This document shows, piece after piece, positions 33,749 through 42,605 of a stretch of DNA of 64,000 bases. Every line of letters begins with the position of its first letter. The first letter of the stretch is position 1. The DNA comes from Metabacillus arenae (lineage in GTDB: Bacteria > Bacillota > Bacilli > Bacillales > Bacillaceae): NCBI RefSeq assembly GCF_014773385.1, contig NZ_JACXAI010000024.1, forward strand, positions 28,985 to 92,984. The letters are read 5' to 3'. A program made the position numbers and the translations under genes. The notes beneath the pieces were generated by a model, which ran no database searches, was not told where the DNA came from, and was given only the letters and a program-made list of their open reading frames with translations.

Positions 33749-35413
33749 TTGAGAATCTATATTGCAGACATTAATGATACTTTGCGAACGATTGCAAAAA
33801 AATTCAACTTCTCTATAGAGACGCTGCTTTCATTAAACCCAAACATAACCAACCCCGATCATGAAGTAGCAGGTGTACAAATTTGTTTGCCACCTGATTC
33901 TCATCGTTCACCTCCTTTTTCAGATATTCCGAATTGCGCTAATCCGTTTCTATATCCTTTTGAATATTATTTGGATCAGTGGATCCCTTTGACCTCAATT
34001 GAAGAGATGGCCAGCAAAGAATACGACTTCATCATTGCAGGTACAGGATTCGGTGGTGGAGCTGTGCTTTGGAGGCTATGTGAAAAATGGAGAAATACCG
34101 GTAAACGTATTGCTGTCATCGAAGCAGGTGATTTGGTCTTGCCAACGAACATGAATAATATTCCTACACTAAACGGTGATCGCAATATGCGTTTTTTTAC
34201 AAATCCTAAGCGTTGGAGAACCATTTCTACTGTAAATTCAATTAGTTTAGACGAATCGACTCCTCTAAAATCGTCCCCCTACTATTTCAATGAATTCTTT
34301 GGATTAGGAGGAAGAAGTTTGTTTTGGGGCGCTGTTACCCCTCGAATGCACCCAATTGATATAGCGCAATGGCCTGTCTCTTTGAAGGAGATGAACCGAT
34401 ATTACACGATTTCCGAGCAAATGATGAATGTTTCTACTGAATACGTTAAAAACTCTACATTTTCAGAAATCCTTCTTAACCGCTTGCTTAATAATGGATT
34501 TCCAGAAACATCTTTATTACCTATTGCAGCTGACACACAGCCAACACAATTTGGAAATGTTCATTCTAATGTATTTTTTAGTTCTTTGGAGTTTTTTGCC
34601 TGGGCCTTAAGTTTGTCGAGCTTTGATCTTGCTGTAAGAGCACGTGTGGCGAAAGTGCTTACCGACCAAGGAAAGACTGTAGGTGTTGAAGTCATGTCCC
34701 GCGATAAAAAGAAGTATCACATAAAAGGGAAGAATGTTGTCTTATCCGCAAGTACGTTTGAAACTCCGCGAATATTACTTTACTCTGGTATTCCCGGCAA
34801 AGCAATTGGGCATTATTTTACAACTCATTCTCGTGTAGAAGGAATGGTCAACTTTCTAACAGCCGACTTCCCTGAAATTCTAGGGACTGCGGGGGTGTTA
34901 ATTCCTCGAACAACAGAAAGAGAGTATCAAATTCAAATCGGTTACAATGCCTATTTATACGAATTAATCCCTAGAGCCATGCAAGAGGATGTCTGGTTTG
35001 GTGCTTCTGGGGTAATTGAATCACGATATGAAAATTACGTATCACTAAATCCAGACAAAGTAGATGATTATGGAATCCCTGAACTTGAAATTCAATTCTC
35101 ATATAGTTTGAAGGACAAGGAAGTAATCCAGCAGATGATTGAAGGAATAAAAAGCGCGTCGGTTGCTGCGCAAGGCTTGTTAAGATCACTTTGTTTAGGT
35201 GATCCCGGCCTTGTCTATCATGATATGGGTACTTGCCGGATGGGGATTGACCCTGCTACTTCTGCAACCAATCCAGATGGCCAAATTCATGGTATCCAAG
35301 GACTTTATGTAGCGGACAATAGTGTAATACCGACGAGCGGAGCAGCAAACAATACATTAACAACTGTTGCTTTGGCAACGCGGACTGCCGATAAAATAAT
35401 GAAACACTTTTAA
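33749..35413 (+). CDS. LysM domain-GMC family FAD oxidoreductase
   Basis: A TTG start at 33749 (AGGTGAT upstream) gives 554 residues and makes the N-terminus read like a LysM domain (RIYIADINDTLRTIAKKFNF, LSLNPNI, QICLPP). The GMC oxidoreductase part begins near residue 90 with YDFIIAGTGFGGGAVLWRL (FAD dinucleotide motif) and ends with YHDMGTCRMG and ADNSVIPTSGAANNTLT, holding the active-site His/Asn pair. It likely oxidises a sugar or alcohol hydroxyl. No signal peptide is seen, which is odd for a LysM protein. It is followed after 38 bp by the Hyi-like gene. Confidence 0.85.
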   Translation: MRIYIADINDTLRTIAKKFNFSIETLLSLNPNITNPDHEVAGVQICLPPDSHRSPPFSDIPNCANPFLYPFEYYLDQWIPLTSIEEMASKEYDFIIAGTGFGGGAVLWRLCEKWRNTGKRIAVIEAGDLVLPTNMNNIPTLNGDRNMRFFTNPKRWRTISTVNSISLDESTPLKSSPYYFNEFFGLGGRSLFWGAVTPRMHPIDIAQWPVSLKEMNRYYTISEQMMNVSTEYVKNSTFSEILLNRLLNNGFPETSLLPIAADTQPTQFGNVHSNVFFSSLEFFAWALSLSSFDLAVRARVAKVLTDQGKTVGVEVMSRDKKKYHIKGKNVVLSASTFETPRILLYSGIPGKAIGHYFTTHSRVEGMVNFLTADFPEILGTAGVLIPRTTEREYQIQIGYNAYLYELIPRAMQEDVWFGASGVIESRYENYVSLNPDKVDDYGIPELEIQFSYSLKDKEVIQQMIEGIKSASVAAQGLLRSLCLGDPGLVYHDMGTCRMGIDPATSATNPDGQIHGIQGLYVADNSVIPTSGAANNTLTTVALATRTADKIMKHF

Positions 35414-35451
35414 TTAATAGTGTTTGTTCAAAAATTTTAGGGGGAAAGGGA

Positions 35452-36222
35452 ATGGAATTTTCGGTTAATATTGAAACGGTTTATTCAAACCATGATTATA
35501 TTAGAGGAATGGTAGAAGTAAAACGGATAGGCTTTCATGCTATTGAGATAGGAGTTTGGTGGGACAAAAATTTACAGGAGATTTTTGTTGCAAGTCAGAG
35601 GCTTCAACTAAGAATAACAGGAGTTGTTACCCAATTTATCAGTTTAACTGACCCTTCTAAGAGACAAGAATACGTAGAGGGGCTTAGGCAAACGATTGAA
35701 ATTGCAAAGATGCTTAGGTGCAAAACAATTATATCCCAGGTTGGCCAAGAAATAGCCGGTGTTCCAAGAAGAGAACAGCACCAAAGCATTGTAGCAGGGC
35801 TAAAAGCATGTGTTCCTTTCTTAGAAGAAGCAGGAATGATGCTTGTTATTGAACCTCTCAATACAATCGTTGACCATCCGGGATACTACTTGGACAGTTC
35901 AAAGGAAGGATTTCAAATTGTTGAACAGGTAGCCAGTCCTTATATCAAGGTTCTTTACGATATTTACCATATGCAAATTATGGAGGGCAATATTATCTCT
36001 ACTATTGTTAATAATATCGACCATATTGGTTCCTTCCATATTGCTGGCGTTCCAGGAAGACACGAACCCTATACCGGAGAACTCTATTATATAAATATAT
36101 TAAAAGCTATTCAGGAAACTGGATTTAAAGGGTATGTTGGATTGGAATATTTTCCACTTTTAAATCCTAAGCTAAGTCTGACGAAGTTTTTCAATTGGAT
36201 TAAAGCGGAGGGGCTTATCTAA
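35452..36222 (+). CDS. Hydroxypyruvate isomerase-like TIM-barrel protein (AP endonuclease 2 family)
   Basis: It has 256 residues. The C-terminal metal-binding half shows LVIEPLNTIVDHPGYYL, VLYDIYHMQIMEGN, HIAGVPGRHEPYTGEL and YVGLEYFP, the marks of Hyi/IolE-like sugar isomerases. Glu of VIEPLN, Asp/His of YDIYHMQ, His of HIAGVPG and Glu of LEYFP are the expected metal ligands. Paired with a GMC oxidoreductase, it may isomerise or cleave an oxidised sugar. Confidence 0.83.
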   Translation: MEFSVNIETVYSNHDYIRGMVEVKRIGFHAIEIGVWWDKNLQEIFVASQRLQLRITGVVTQFISLTDPSKRQEYVEGLRQTIEIAKMLRCKTIISQVGQEIAGVPRREQHQSIVAGLKACVPFLEEAGMMLVIEPLNTIVDHPGYYLDSSKEGFQIVEQVASPYIKVLYDIYHMQIMEGNIISTIVNNIDHIGSFHIAGVPGRHEPYTGELYYINILKAIQETGFKGYVGLEYFPLLNPKLSLTKFFNWIKAEGLI

Positions 36223-36652
36223 CAAGATTTGAAGCATCAACATTCTCTTTGTCAATGACTCTATTCTTTTCATTATATTAACATGACCAAAGATAAATAA
36301 CTACCTTATTGTTCCTTTTTATGAAATAATTTTTATTTTTGTGAACAACCTTTTGCTTTACTCATCTTCACTAATATACTCATCATTTTCCCATCGCAGT
36401 TTCCCCCCAAATCGAACACATGTTTTATTTATTATACTATCCTGAGAAGGAAGAGACAAGAATTGACACTATATTTCATTTTTTTAATTATCAAATTTAT
36501 CCCCATAGCTCAGAGCAGTGGGCTTTTTTCAACTCATTCTGTCATAACTTCCGGCAGCAATAGTAGGGATTGGTATATTTTTGAACTCATTAACTCAAGA
36601 TAAACCTACTATAAAATTTATGATCGTAAAAATATTAAAAAAAGGTGATTGA
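36223..36652. other. Intergenic region, nothing coding seen
   Basis: It is AT-rich. The piece near 36501-36550 (GAGCAGTGGGCTTTTTTCAA, CTCATTCTGTCAT) resembles 31096-31135 and is probably a degraded dispersed repeat. Confidence 0.3.
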
Positions 36653-37132
36653 ATGGAATTTTTGATGAATGATGGTGAATGGTATGTTTGGACCTTAGTG
36701 TTGATTTCCATATTGACCATTTTGATGATGCCTAAAAAAAATTTAACTTGGGCAGGTGTCTTTATTACTTTGAGTGTAGGAGGATACTTGGCTTGGTTTT
36801 CTAATTCTGTTATTGGAAGCTCAATTGATTTATTCGATCTAGCTCAAAAAAAGACTACTGAGTTTAGTGATGCTAGTTTACTTACCTTTGTTCCCCCATG
36901 TATCGCTACTATTTATGTTAATTTTTATAACCCTCAAAAAGGATGGTTCTTTGCAATTACTTTTACCCTAGTGTGTTTTGTTTTAGAATGGCTGTTAGTT
37001 ATAGTTGGCTACATGGAAAATATTAATTGGAAAACATGGTATGGGATACCTGTTTATTTCTTCTTCTTTAAATTCTTCTTTCCATTTTTATTAAGATTAC
37101 TTTCAAAAAAGCTCGTTAAAACAGAATCTTGA
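36653..37132 (+). CDS. Small multi-pass membrane protein (CBO0543-like)
   Basis: This hydrophobic protein has 159 residues and about five helices: WYVWTLVLISILTILMM, AGVFITLSVGGYLAWF, LTFVPPCIATIYVNFY, FFAITFTLVCFVLEWLLV and VYFFFFKFFFPFLLRLL. Its size and layout recall the CBO0543 family, which is common and uncharacterised in spore-formers. The gene at 40253 may be a distant relative. AAAGGTGAT precedes ATG. Function unknown. Confidence 0.7.
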   Translation: MEFLMNDGEWYVWTLVLISILTILMMPKKNLTWAGVFITLSVGGYLAWFSNSVIGSSIDLFDLAQKKTTEFSDASLLTFVPPCIATIYVNFYNPQKGWFFAITFTLVCFVLEWLLVIVGYMENINWKTWYGIPVYFFFFKFFFPFLLRLLSKKLVKTES

Positions 37133-37332
37133 TCTAAAAAATTTTCTTTCTTAGGCTTCACATTTTCTAGTGTTTTTTCATTTATAATCATGGGAATCTT
37201 CCCAATCCCCCTTTTCATCAATCTACATCATACACTTGGTGCAGTGTATTTCACTCTAAAACTTTTTTCTGACGTTGGAATACCCACTTGAATATAATTT
37301 TTAGATAAGTATTTAACAGTGGGAGTTTAAAC

Positions 37333-37926
37333 ATGAATACCCAATTCAAAGAAATCCTTGGTTCGGAGATAGCTGCAGTAGGAACAATTATGTCTGCAAT
37401 TGGAAATACGCCTTCAATATCCATACCAAGTGATTTGCAAAACAGCCTTGATTTGTGGGGAAATGTCCTTCAGGCAGCTGGGAATGCTCTACAAGCGGAC
37501 GGACAAGAAGAAATTTCTCTTGAAAAGATTGGGAATGAGGTTCAATCAATTGGAAATATTACAGTCATTGCAGGGACAGTTATTGACTTTGAAAAAGAAT
37601 CACAACAGAAATTGGTGATTAGCGGGAATTTATTACAAGCTTTAGGTGGACTTGTTTCAATGGCGGACGAGATTGGGGACGATGATTCAAGTGCAGGCCG
37701 GTCATACAGCATAATCGGAAATTTATTACAATCAATTGGGAATTCAATGCAGGCTATAGGCGGAGGGTATGAATTAAAAGAGAATTATAGCCGGTATATT
37801 GACCGTTATCAAGATAAAAACGGTCAAGTATTAATTACGAATGGAAGCTGGATTCAAGCGATCGGCTCTGTCCTTTCAGTCATTGGACAGATAAAAGAAG
37901 AGTCACAGGAAACAAATGATATTTAG
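37333..37926 (+). CDS. Repetitive glycine/glutamine-rich protein (DUF6944-like)
   Basis: This soluble 197-residue protein is made of repeated amphipathic units close to (I/W)-GN-x-LQ-x-(I/L/A)-G, for example LWGNVLQAAGNALQADG, IGNEVQSIGN, SGNLLQALGG, IGNLLQSIGNSMQAIGG and SWIQAIGSVLSVIG. The repeat spacing is irregular, joined by charged loops. It resembles the DUF6944 repetitive proteins of Bacillus. No signal peptide is present. The function is unknown; coat, assembly or membrane-associated roles are possible. Confidence 0.75.
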   Translation: MNTQFKEILGSEIAAVGTIMSAIGNTPSISIPSDLQNSLDLWGNVLQAAGNALQADGQEEISLEKIGNEVQSIGNITVIAGTVIDFEKESQQKLVISGNLLQALGGLVSMADEIGDDDSSAGRSYSIIGNLLQSIGNSMQAIGGGYELKENYSRYIDRYQDKNGQVLITNGSWIQAIGSVLSVIGQIKEESQETNDI

Positions 37927-38085
37927 ACTTAGCCGTGGTTTGGATTAATCGGTAGATTAAACTTTTCTTAATGTTATCAGCCAAAAGATATTTTTCTATA
38001 TATTATCAGGTTATCGTTTAACCAACAGTTCTTGTGTTCAAGCAATTAAATCCAGCATGACCTGCTTCTTCTTGTCCAAATCATA

Positions 38086-38125
38086 AGGCCTGCTTGTCTG
38101 AAAGTAGATCGAACAGGCCTTTTTT
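38086..38125 (+). terminator. Terminator downstream of the repetitive protein gene
   Basis: AGGCCTG (38086-38092) pairs with CAGGCCT (38114-38120), then six T on the plus strand. Confidence 0.7.
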
Positions 38126-38136
38126 GGTGGAATCAT

Positions 38137-38877
38137 TTAAATAAATCCGCCATTTACTCGCAAAGTCTGACCGGTTACCCATTGCGATTTCTCACTTACT
38201 AAGAATTCGATAACGTTCGCAATATCTTCCGTTTCACCGAGGCGGCCGAATGCATTCATCTTTTTGATTCCTTCGATTTGCTGTTCTGTTTTTCCTACAT
38301 TGAATAGCTCGGTGTTAACCGGTCCCGGAGCAACTGCATTAATCGTAATTTGTTTTGGACCGAATTCCTTTGCAAGCTGACGGGTGAATTGTTCGATAGC
38401 ACCTTTTGTGCCCGTATATACGCTGTATGCCGGAAACATTTGCCCGACGACGGACGTAGAAAAGTTCACAATTCTGCCTTGATCTTCCATGTATTTCATC
38501 GCTTGCTGGCAAGCAAAGAAAGTGCCTTTTACATTAACGGCAAATTGTTTGTCGAAGTCGGCTTCTGTTACTTCTGCAAGCGGCTTCGTGATCATCAGCC
38601 CTGCGTTGTTAATCAGAATATCTACTTTACCGAATGCTTCGATGGTTTTTGTGAACAAGGATTCCACGCCGCTGACCATACTAAGATCAGCACGAATTGC
38701 CACGGCTTCTCCGCCCTTTTGATGAATGCCTTCCACTACGTCTTCTGCTTTTCCCGAACTGCTTGAATAATTGATCACCACTTTAGCACCCAGATCGGCT
38801 AGTTGTTCGGCAATGGAACGGCCAATTCCTCTCGAAGACCCTGTTATGATGGCTACCTTTCCTTTTAAGTGTTTCAT
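38137..38877 (-). CDS. Short-chain dehydrogenase/reductase (SDR)
   Basis: It has 246 residues with the classical SDR motifs TGSSRGIG (13-20), NNAG, the Ser in NFSTSV and the YTGTK catalytic Tyr/Lys, plus a C-terminal QTLRVNGGFI. The acceptor pattern (NYSSSSGKAE after beta-2) suggests NADP(H). It resembles 3-oxoacyl-ACP reductase-like or glucose dehydrogenase-like SDRs. Substrate unknown. It is monocistronic and convergent with the repetitive protein gene. Confidence 0.87.
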   Translation of the reverse strand: MKHLKGKVAIITGSSRGIGRSIAEQLADLGAKVVINYSSSSGKAEDVVEGIHQKGGEAVAIRADLSMVSGVESLFTKTIEAFGKVDILINNAGLMITKPLAEVTEADFDKQFAVNVKGTFFACQQAMKYMEDQGRIVNFSTSVVGQMFPAYSVYTGTKGAIEQFTRQLAKEFGPKQITINAVAPGPVNTELFNVGKTEQQIEGIKKMNAFGRLGETEDIANVIEFLVSEKSQWVTGQTLRVNGGFI

Positions 38878-39020
38878 TTTTATTTACCTTCTTTCCGTTC
38901 TGTTATTTGAGTCGAAACCGATACGCTTCAAAAAATCGATGCGAAATTATTCAGAAAGTTTGGTTACTTGTTCAGCACCCTTGCCGACAAAATCGATTAC
39001 CGACCTGGAGGGTCGTTTCC

Positions 39021-39130
39021 CTTTAGGTTCTTGATGCCCCTAAGTCGAAAAAAAGTGCAAATCGGGCATCATAAGAGGCACTTGATACCCCGAAGTTGGA
39101 AAAAAAGAGCAACAGCCTGCGGATTATGAG
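39021..39130. repeat. Tandem pair of a 55-bp intergenic repeat
   Basis: Units at 39021-39075 and 39076-39130 share CTTGATxCCCCxAAGTxGxAAAAAAAG and a trailing ATTATGAG/CATCATAAG. They are about 70% identical and are probably part of a dispersed Bacillus repeat. Confidence 0.55.
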
Positions 39131-39142
39131 CATCTTCAGGTA

Positions 39143-39280
39143 TCAATGGCAGAATTTATTGCCAGAATTTATATTTCGTATACCTGCATAAACGGTATGT
39201 CCTTTTTCTACAAGTGCTTTTTCCGATCGATTCTCAACACCTTTTGGAGTGTCTGTTACAAAAATTATTAAACTTTTTAT
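39143..39280 (-). pseudogene. 5' remnant of an SDR gene downstream of the TetR regulator
   Basis: Translation on the minus strand gives IIFVTDTPKGVENRSEKALV and then EKGHTVYAGIRN, a damaged SDR N-terminus (expected VTGxxxGIG). GGAG precedes an ATA codon where ATG would be expected, and a stop occurs after about 45 codons. It directly follows the TetR gene on the same strand, the usual regulator-target arrangement, so the target appears to have been lost. Confidence 0.55.
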
Positions 39281-39300
39281 TTTCTCCGCTTTTCACTTTT

Positions 39301-39879
39301 TTATAAAAAGCCTTTTTCTAACAGTTCCCAAACGTCATTAAATTCTTGATCAATCGTATCTCTTTTCCATTCATACGCATGAGCAGGATGATGATATCGT
39401 GCTGTCGCGTAAAAGATGCTGCGTGCCAATTGTGCAGGGTCACCCGAATCGATGCCGCCGCCGATAATCATGTCACGTATTTGCTCTAAAATGTGACCAA
39501 TATGTCTGTTAATTAGCTCGGTAGCTTCATTTGTTACTTTGGCATACATGTTAAACAGTTCTTCATCTTCTCGAGCATAGTACCTCTTAAGCTCAATTAA
39601 TTTCTGTACATAAGCTCTTACACGTTCAGCACCTTTCATGGAAGATTTCTCATACACATCCGTCAAAGGTTTAAGAATCCTTTCATCCAGCCACATTTCA
39701 GTAGCTGCTTCCAAAATCTCTTTCTTGTTCTTGAAATGACGATAAATCGTTCCGTGACTTACGTTCAATACTTTAGCTACATCCGTTACAGAGGTTTTGG
39801 CTACCCCAAATCGTCTGAGAGTTTCTTCCGTTGCTAAAAGTATTTGCTCTTTGGTTAACACTTCTGAAGATTTCTTCAT
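39301..39879 (-). CDS. TetR family transcriptional regulator
   Basis: An ATG at 39879 (MKKSSEVLTKEQILLATEET) gives 192 residues and the normal TetR N-terminus. An upstream AAGGAGGTGA ribosome site lies some 30 bp away, so the start is not fully settled; an in-frame extension to 39942 exists. The HTH is VTDVAKVLNVSHGTIYRHFKNK. The C-terminal domain has YYAREDEELFNMYAKV and ATARYHHPAHAYEW. It probably represses its own promoter and the decayed SDR downstream. Confidence 0.85.
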   Translation of the reverse strand: MKKSSEVLTKEQILLATEETLRRFGVAKTSVTDVAKVLNVSHGTIYRHFKNKKEILEAATEMWLDERILKPLTDVYEKSSMKGAERVRAYVQKLIELKRYYAREDEELFNMYAKVTNEATELINRHIGHILEQIRDMIIGGGIDSGDPAQLARSIFYATARYHHPAHAYEWKRDTIDQEFNDVWELLEKGFL

Positions 39880-39884
39880 AATAC

Positions 39885-39907
39885 TACGACCAACTAAATT
39901 CGTCGTA
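39885..39907. promoter_or_regulatory. Candidate TetR operator
   Basis: TACGAC (39885-39890) and GTCGTA (39902-39907) form a perfect 6-bp inverted repeat with an 11-bp spacer, right at the start of the TetR gene. Confidence 0.5.
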
Positions 39908-40077
39908 TGTGTCACCTCCTTGAAATCATAATAGCATAACAAATATCAAATGACAAATTTCATTTTTTGTCATTTTAAAGTTATAACTTGAAAAATCCTA
40001 CATTTCCGTAATAGGATTTTCTATCAACACTTTTGTATTGATAAATAATTGTGAATTTTGGCCAATATAACCAAACT

Positions 40078-40176
40078 ATGTCTGAAAAAAGAAATAACAT
40101 TTCAACTTGGATCAATCTATCTATGAAAGAATTAAAAAAACGTTGGGAGAAATACGAAAGAAGCACTCAAAAATGA
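40078..40176 (+). CDS. Possible 32-residue small protein
   Basis: The ORF begins MSEKRNNISTWINLSMKELK and ends in KRWEKYERSTQK. It is charged, probably helical, and stops inside a terminator hairpin (AAGCACTC/GAGTGCTT, 40161-40182). The terminator suggests a transcript, but no good ribosome site is visible and the family is not recognised. Confidence 0.3.
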   Translation: MSEKRNNISTWINLSMKELKKRWEKYERSTQK

Positions 40177-40186
40177 GTGCTTTTAA
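40161..40186 (+). terminator. Terminator before the CBO0543-like gene
   Basis: AAGCACTC (40161-40168) and GAGTGCTT (40175-40182) followed by TTTT. Confidence 0.7.
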
Positions 40187-40252
40187 AAATCTCCATACAT
40201 TTAATTCTAAATTTTACAGATACTAATAAAAAACAATTGTGGAGTGTTCGTT

Positions 40253-40840
40253 TTGAAAGAAACAATTGAAAAAGAACAGTTAGAATTTTATGAAAAAGTA
40301 AGATCCTTCACAGAGGAAACCACACAATTACGAACAGATTATTGGTATGATTATTCAAATTTAAGCACCTGGCAATTTTGGGTTATTTTACTATTCATGT
40401 TTATTGTACCGTTAGTTGTATTGTACTTTTTTATTGATAGAAAGAAGATATTTCTTATTGGATTTTATGGATTTAACATTCATGTTTGGTTTGGATATAT
40501 AGACTCATGGGGAAATAACAAAGGTTTATGGGGCTATCCTTATGAACTTATTCCGTTAATTCCAGGTAGTCTATCTCTAGATGCAGCATTAATTCCTATC
40601 CTATTTATGCTGGTCTACCAGTGGACACATCATCATAGAAAAAATTACTATTTATACTCGATAGGCTTATCCCTCATTTTATCTTTTGTTTTAAAACCAA
40701 TATTAGTGATGCACAATCTATTCGTGTTGCATAAGTGGGTTCATTATTATCATTTCTTCATAGCGTATTGTTTAGTATTTCTTTTTTCAAAACTCATTAC
40801 AAATATTTTTATAACAATGCAGAAAAAAGGAGCTAATTAA
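40253..40840 (+). CDS. Multi-pass membrane protein (CBO0543-like)
   Basis: A TTG start at 40253 (GGAG eight bases upstream) gives 195 residues. A charged cytoplasmic N-terminus (KETIEKEQLEFYEKVRSFTE) precedes about five helices: FWVILLFMFIVPLVVLYFF, IFLIGFYGFNIHVWFGYI, LIPLIPGSLSLDAALIPILF, YLYSIGLSLILSFVLKPI and the last at HFFIAYCLVFLFSK. The LDAALIPILFMLVYQ segment is typical of CBO0543-type proteins of Bacillaceae. Function unknown. Confidence 0.72.
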   Translation: MKETIEKEQLEFYEKVRSFTEETTQLRTDYWYDYSNLSTWQFWVILLFMFIVPLVVLYFFIDRKKIFLIGFYGFNIHVWFGYIDSWGNNKGLWGYPYELIPLIPGSLSLDAALIPILFMLVYQWTHHHRKNYYLYSIGLSLILSFVLKPILVMHNLFVLHKWVHYYHFFIAYCLVFLFSKLITNIFITMQKKGAN

Positions 40841-41048
40841 ACATCTAAGCCAACAAAATTGCAGTGTTTTCCTATGTCGCATTTGTGATTACAGCTCTTT
40901 ATAAATCCTAATATATCAACTTTTATAAATATACCCAATAGTAGGAGTAAAATACGACCTAACTCCTTTAACTAACGAAGCTCTTATGCTTAGGCAATAA
41001 ATTTCGGAACTTCGCTTTTGTGCGGTTTTTTTAAAAATTTAATAGAAC

Positions 41049-41080
41049 AAAAAAGACTGCGTTATAAAAAACACAGCCCC
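41049..41080 (-). terminator. Terminator of the D-amino-acid type operon
   Basis: On the minus strand GGCTGTGTT pairs with AACGCAGTC (one G-U), followed by TTTTTTGTT. It lies 30-60 bp after the symporter stop. Confidence 0.65.
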
Positions 41081-41110
41081 AAGCACTCCTATAGAGTTTG
41101 AATAAAATTT

Positions 41111-42574
41111 TTATTGCTGCAAGAAGAATTGATTGGTGATTTTTTGATTTTGGGCACTTTGAGTCAACAAGCTTACAGCTACTAAGCAAACAGTATTAGC
41201 AAGCATTCCCCACATTTGCGGGACAATACCAAATGGAGCTGGAATCGGCCCAAAAGTGAAGAATAATGATGTGGCTATACCCACGATGAATCCGGTGATT
41301 GCTCCTTCCTTGGTGACCTTTTTCCAATACAGTGCTGCGATAGTTAACGGGAAGAATTGGCAGACTCCTCCGTATGCTTGTGCTAAAATTGTCCATAAGA
41401 AAGCGGGTTTTGTTAAAGACAAAAAGTAAGAAAGGATACAAATTAACACAATACATAACCTTGATACTTTCAATACACTGTCATCTTGTGCGTCTTTTTT
41501 TGCAATCTTAGAGTATAAATCTTTCGATATTAAAACGCCCTCTGCATGGATGAGGCTATTGACAGTTGATAAAGATGCTGCGATGCCTCCTGCACCCAAT
41601 ATTCCAATCACCCATGGCGGTGCAAATTGATTTGCCAAAACTAATAGTGCTGTATCAGGGGCATCTAAATTCGGTAATAATACGGCAGCAACTAGTGCTC
41701 CAAAAACAATTGGAAGCTGTGCAAAAAGACTTGCAAATATAATGAAAGAGCCTACTTTCCTTACTGATTTCACTGAATCTGATGCATATATTCTCATAAA
41801 GAGATGCGGCCACATGTATCCGCCTAGTCCAATTACCCATGTCATGGATAAAAAGTATGTCCATGTCACACCTTCAGGCCCAGGCATTGTCAGTAATTCA
41901 GGAACTTTTAATTCGGCTTGCCTAAATAAATTCGGAACTGTACCGAATCCTTTTATTGTAATTAAAGCTACAACTCCCCAAATACTAATTAAGAAAAGGA
42001 TCCCTAAAAACACATCTGTCCAAGCAACGCTTCTTACCCCGCCAAAATAAATGAAGGTCAGACAAATGAGTAATCCTATTAATACTCCCAACCAGTATGG
42101 GATTTTTCCATCCGTAAACACTTCTAAAATGTACCCGGTCCCAACCATTTGAACGACAATATAGGGAATCATAAAAATAATTCCTATAAGACTTGCTAAA
42201 TAGCCCATTGTATTACTTTTAAATCTATCAATAAACATATCAGCCTGGGTAATATATTGTTTCCGATCACTAATTTCTTTTATTTTAGGTCCAAGAAAGA
42301 AAAAGACGAGCCCTGCTATCGCACTGCTTGTAAAACCAAACATCCATTGCAAACCTTTTGTATAAACCTCTGCAACTGCCCCTAAAAAGAGAGAAGAGCT
42401 ATACCATGTTGCCATCGTTGTGAAAAATATTAACACAACCCCTAAACCTCTTTTTCCAAGGAAAAACTCGTCTACAGATAATTTTTCATTGACCTTTTTT
42501 GCACCAATTGCAGGAAGCAGCCCAATACCTAACGTTAGTATTAAACAGGAGAAGATGATAATGATTACGGTCAT
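41111..42574 (-). CDS. Sodium:solute symporter (SSS) family permease
   Basis: This 487-residue protein has about thirteen helices. The N-terminus carries DEFFLGKRGLGVVLIFFTT and TWYSSSLFLGAVAEVYTKG, typical of SSS amino acid/pantothenate-like permeases. It is the last gene of the operon and lies 31 bp after the DUF3311 gene, a common partner. It probably imports the amino-acid substrate handled by the upstream enzymes. GAGGTG precedes ATG. Confidence 0.9.
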   Translation of the reverse strand: MTVIIIIFSCLILTLGIGLLPAIGAKKVNEKLSVDEFFLGKRGLGVVLIFFTTMATWYSSSLFLGAVAEVYTKGLQWMFGFTSSAIAGLVFFFLGPKIKEISDRKQYITQADMFIDRFKSNTMGYLASLIGIIFMIPYIVVQMVGTGYILEVFTDGKIPYWLGVLIGLLICLTFIYFGGVRSVAWTDVFLGILFLISIWGVVALITIKGFGTVPNLFRQAELKVPELLTMPGPEGVTWTYFLSMTWVIGLGGYMWPHLFMRIYASDSVKSVRKVGSFIIFASLFAQLPIVFGALVAAVLLPNLDAPDTALLVLANQFAPPWVIGILGAGGIAASLSTVNSLIHAEGVLISKDLYSKIAKKDAQDDSVLKVSRLCIVLICILSYFLSLTKPAFLWTILAQAYGGVCQFFPLTIAALYWKKVTKEGAITGFIVGIATSLFFTFGPIPAPFGIVPQMWGMLANTVCLVAVSLLTQSAQNQKITNQFFLQQ

Positions 42575-42605
42575 TACTTACACCTCAGCTTTTTTCGAGA
42601 TTAAA

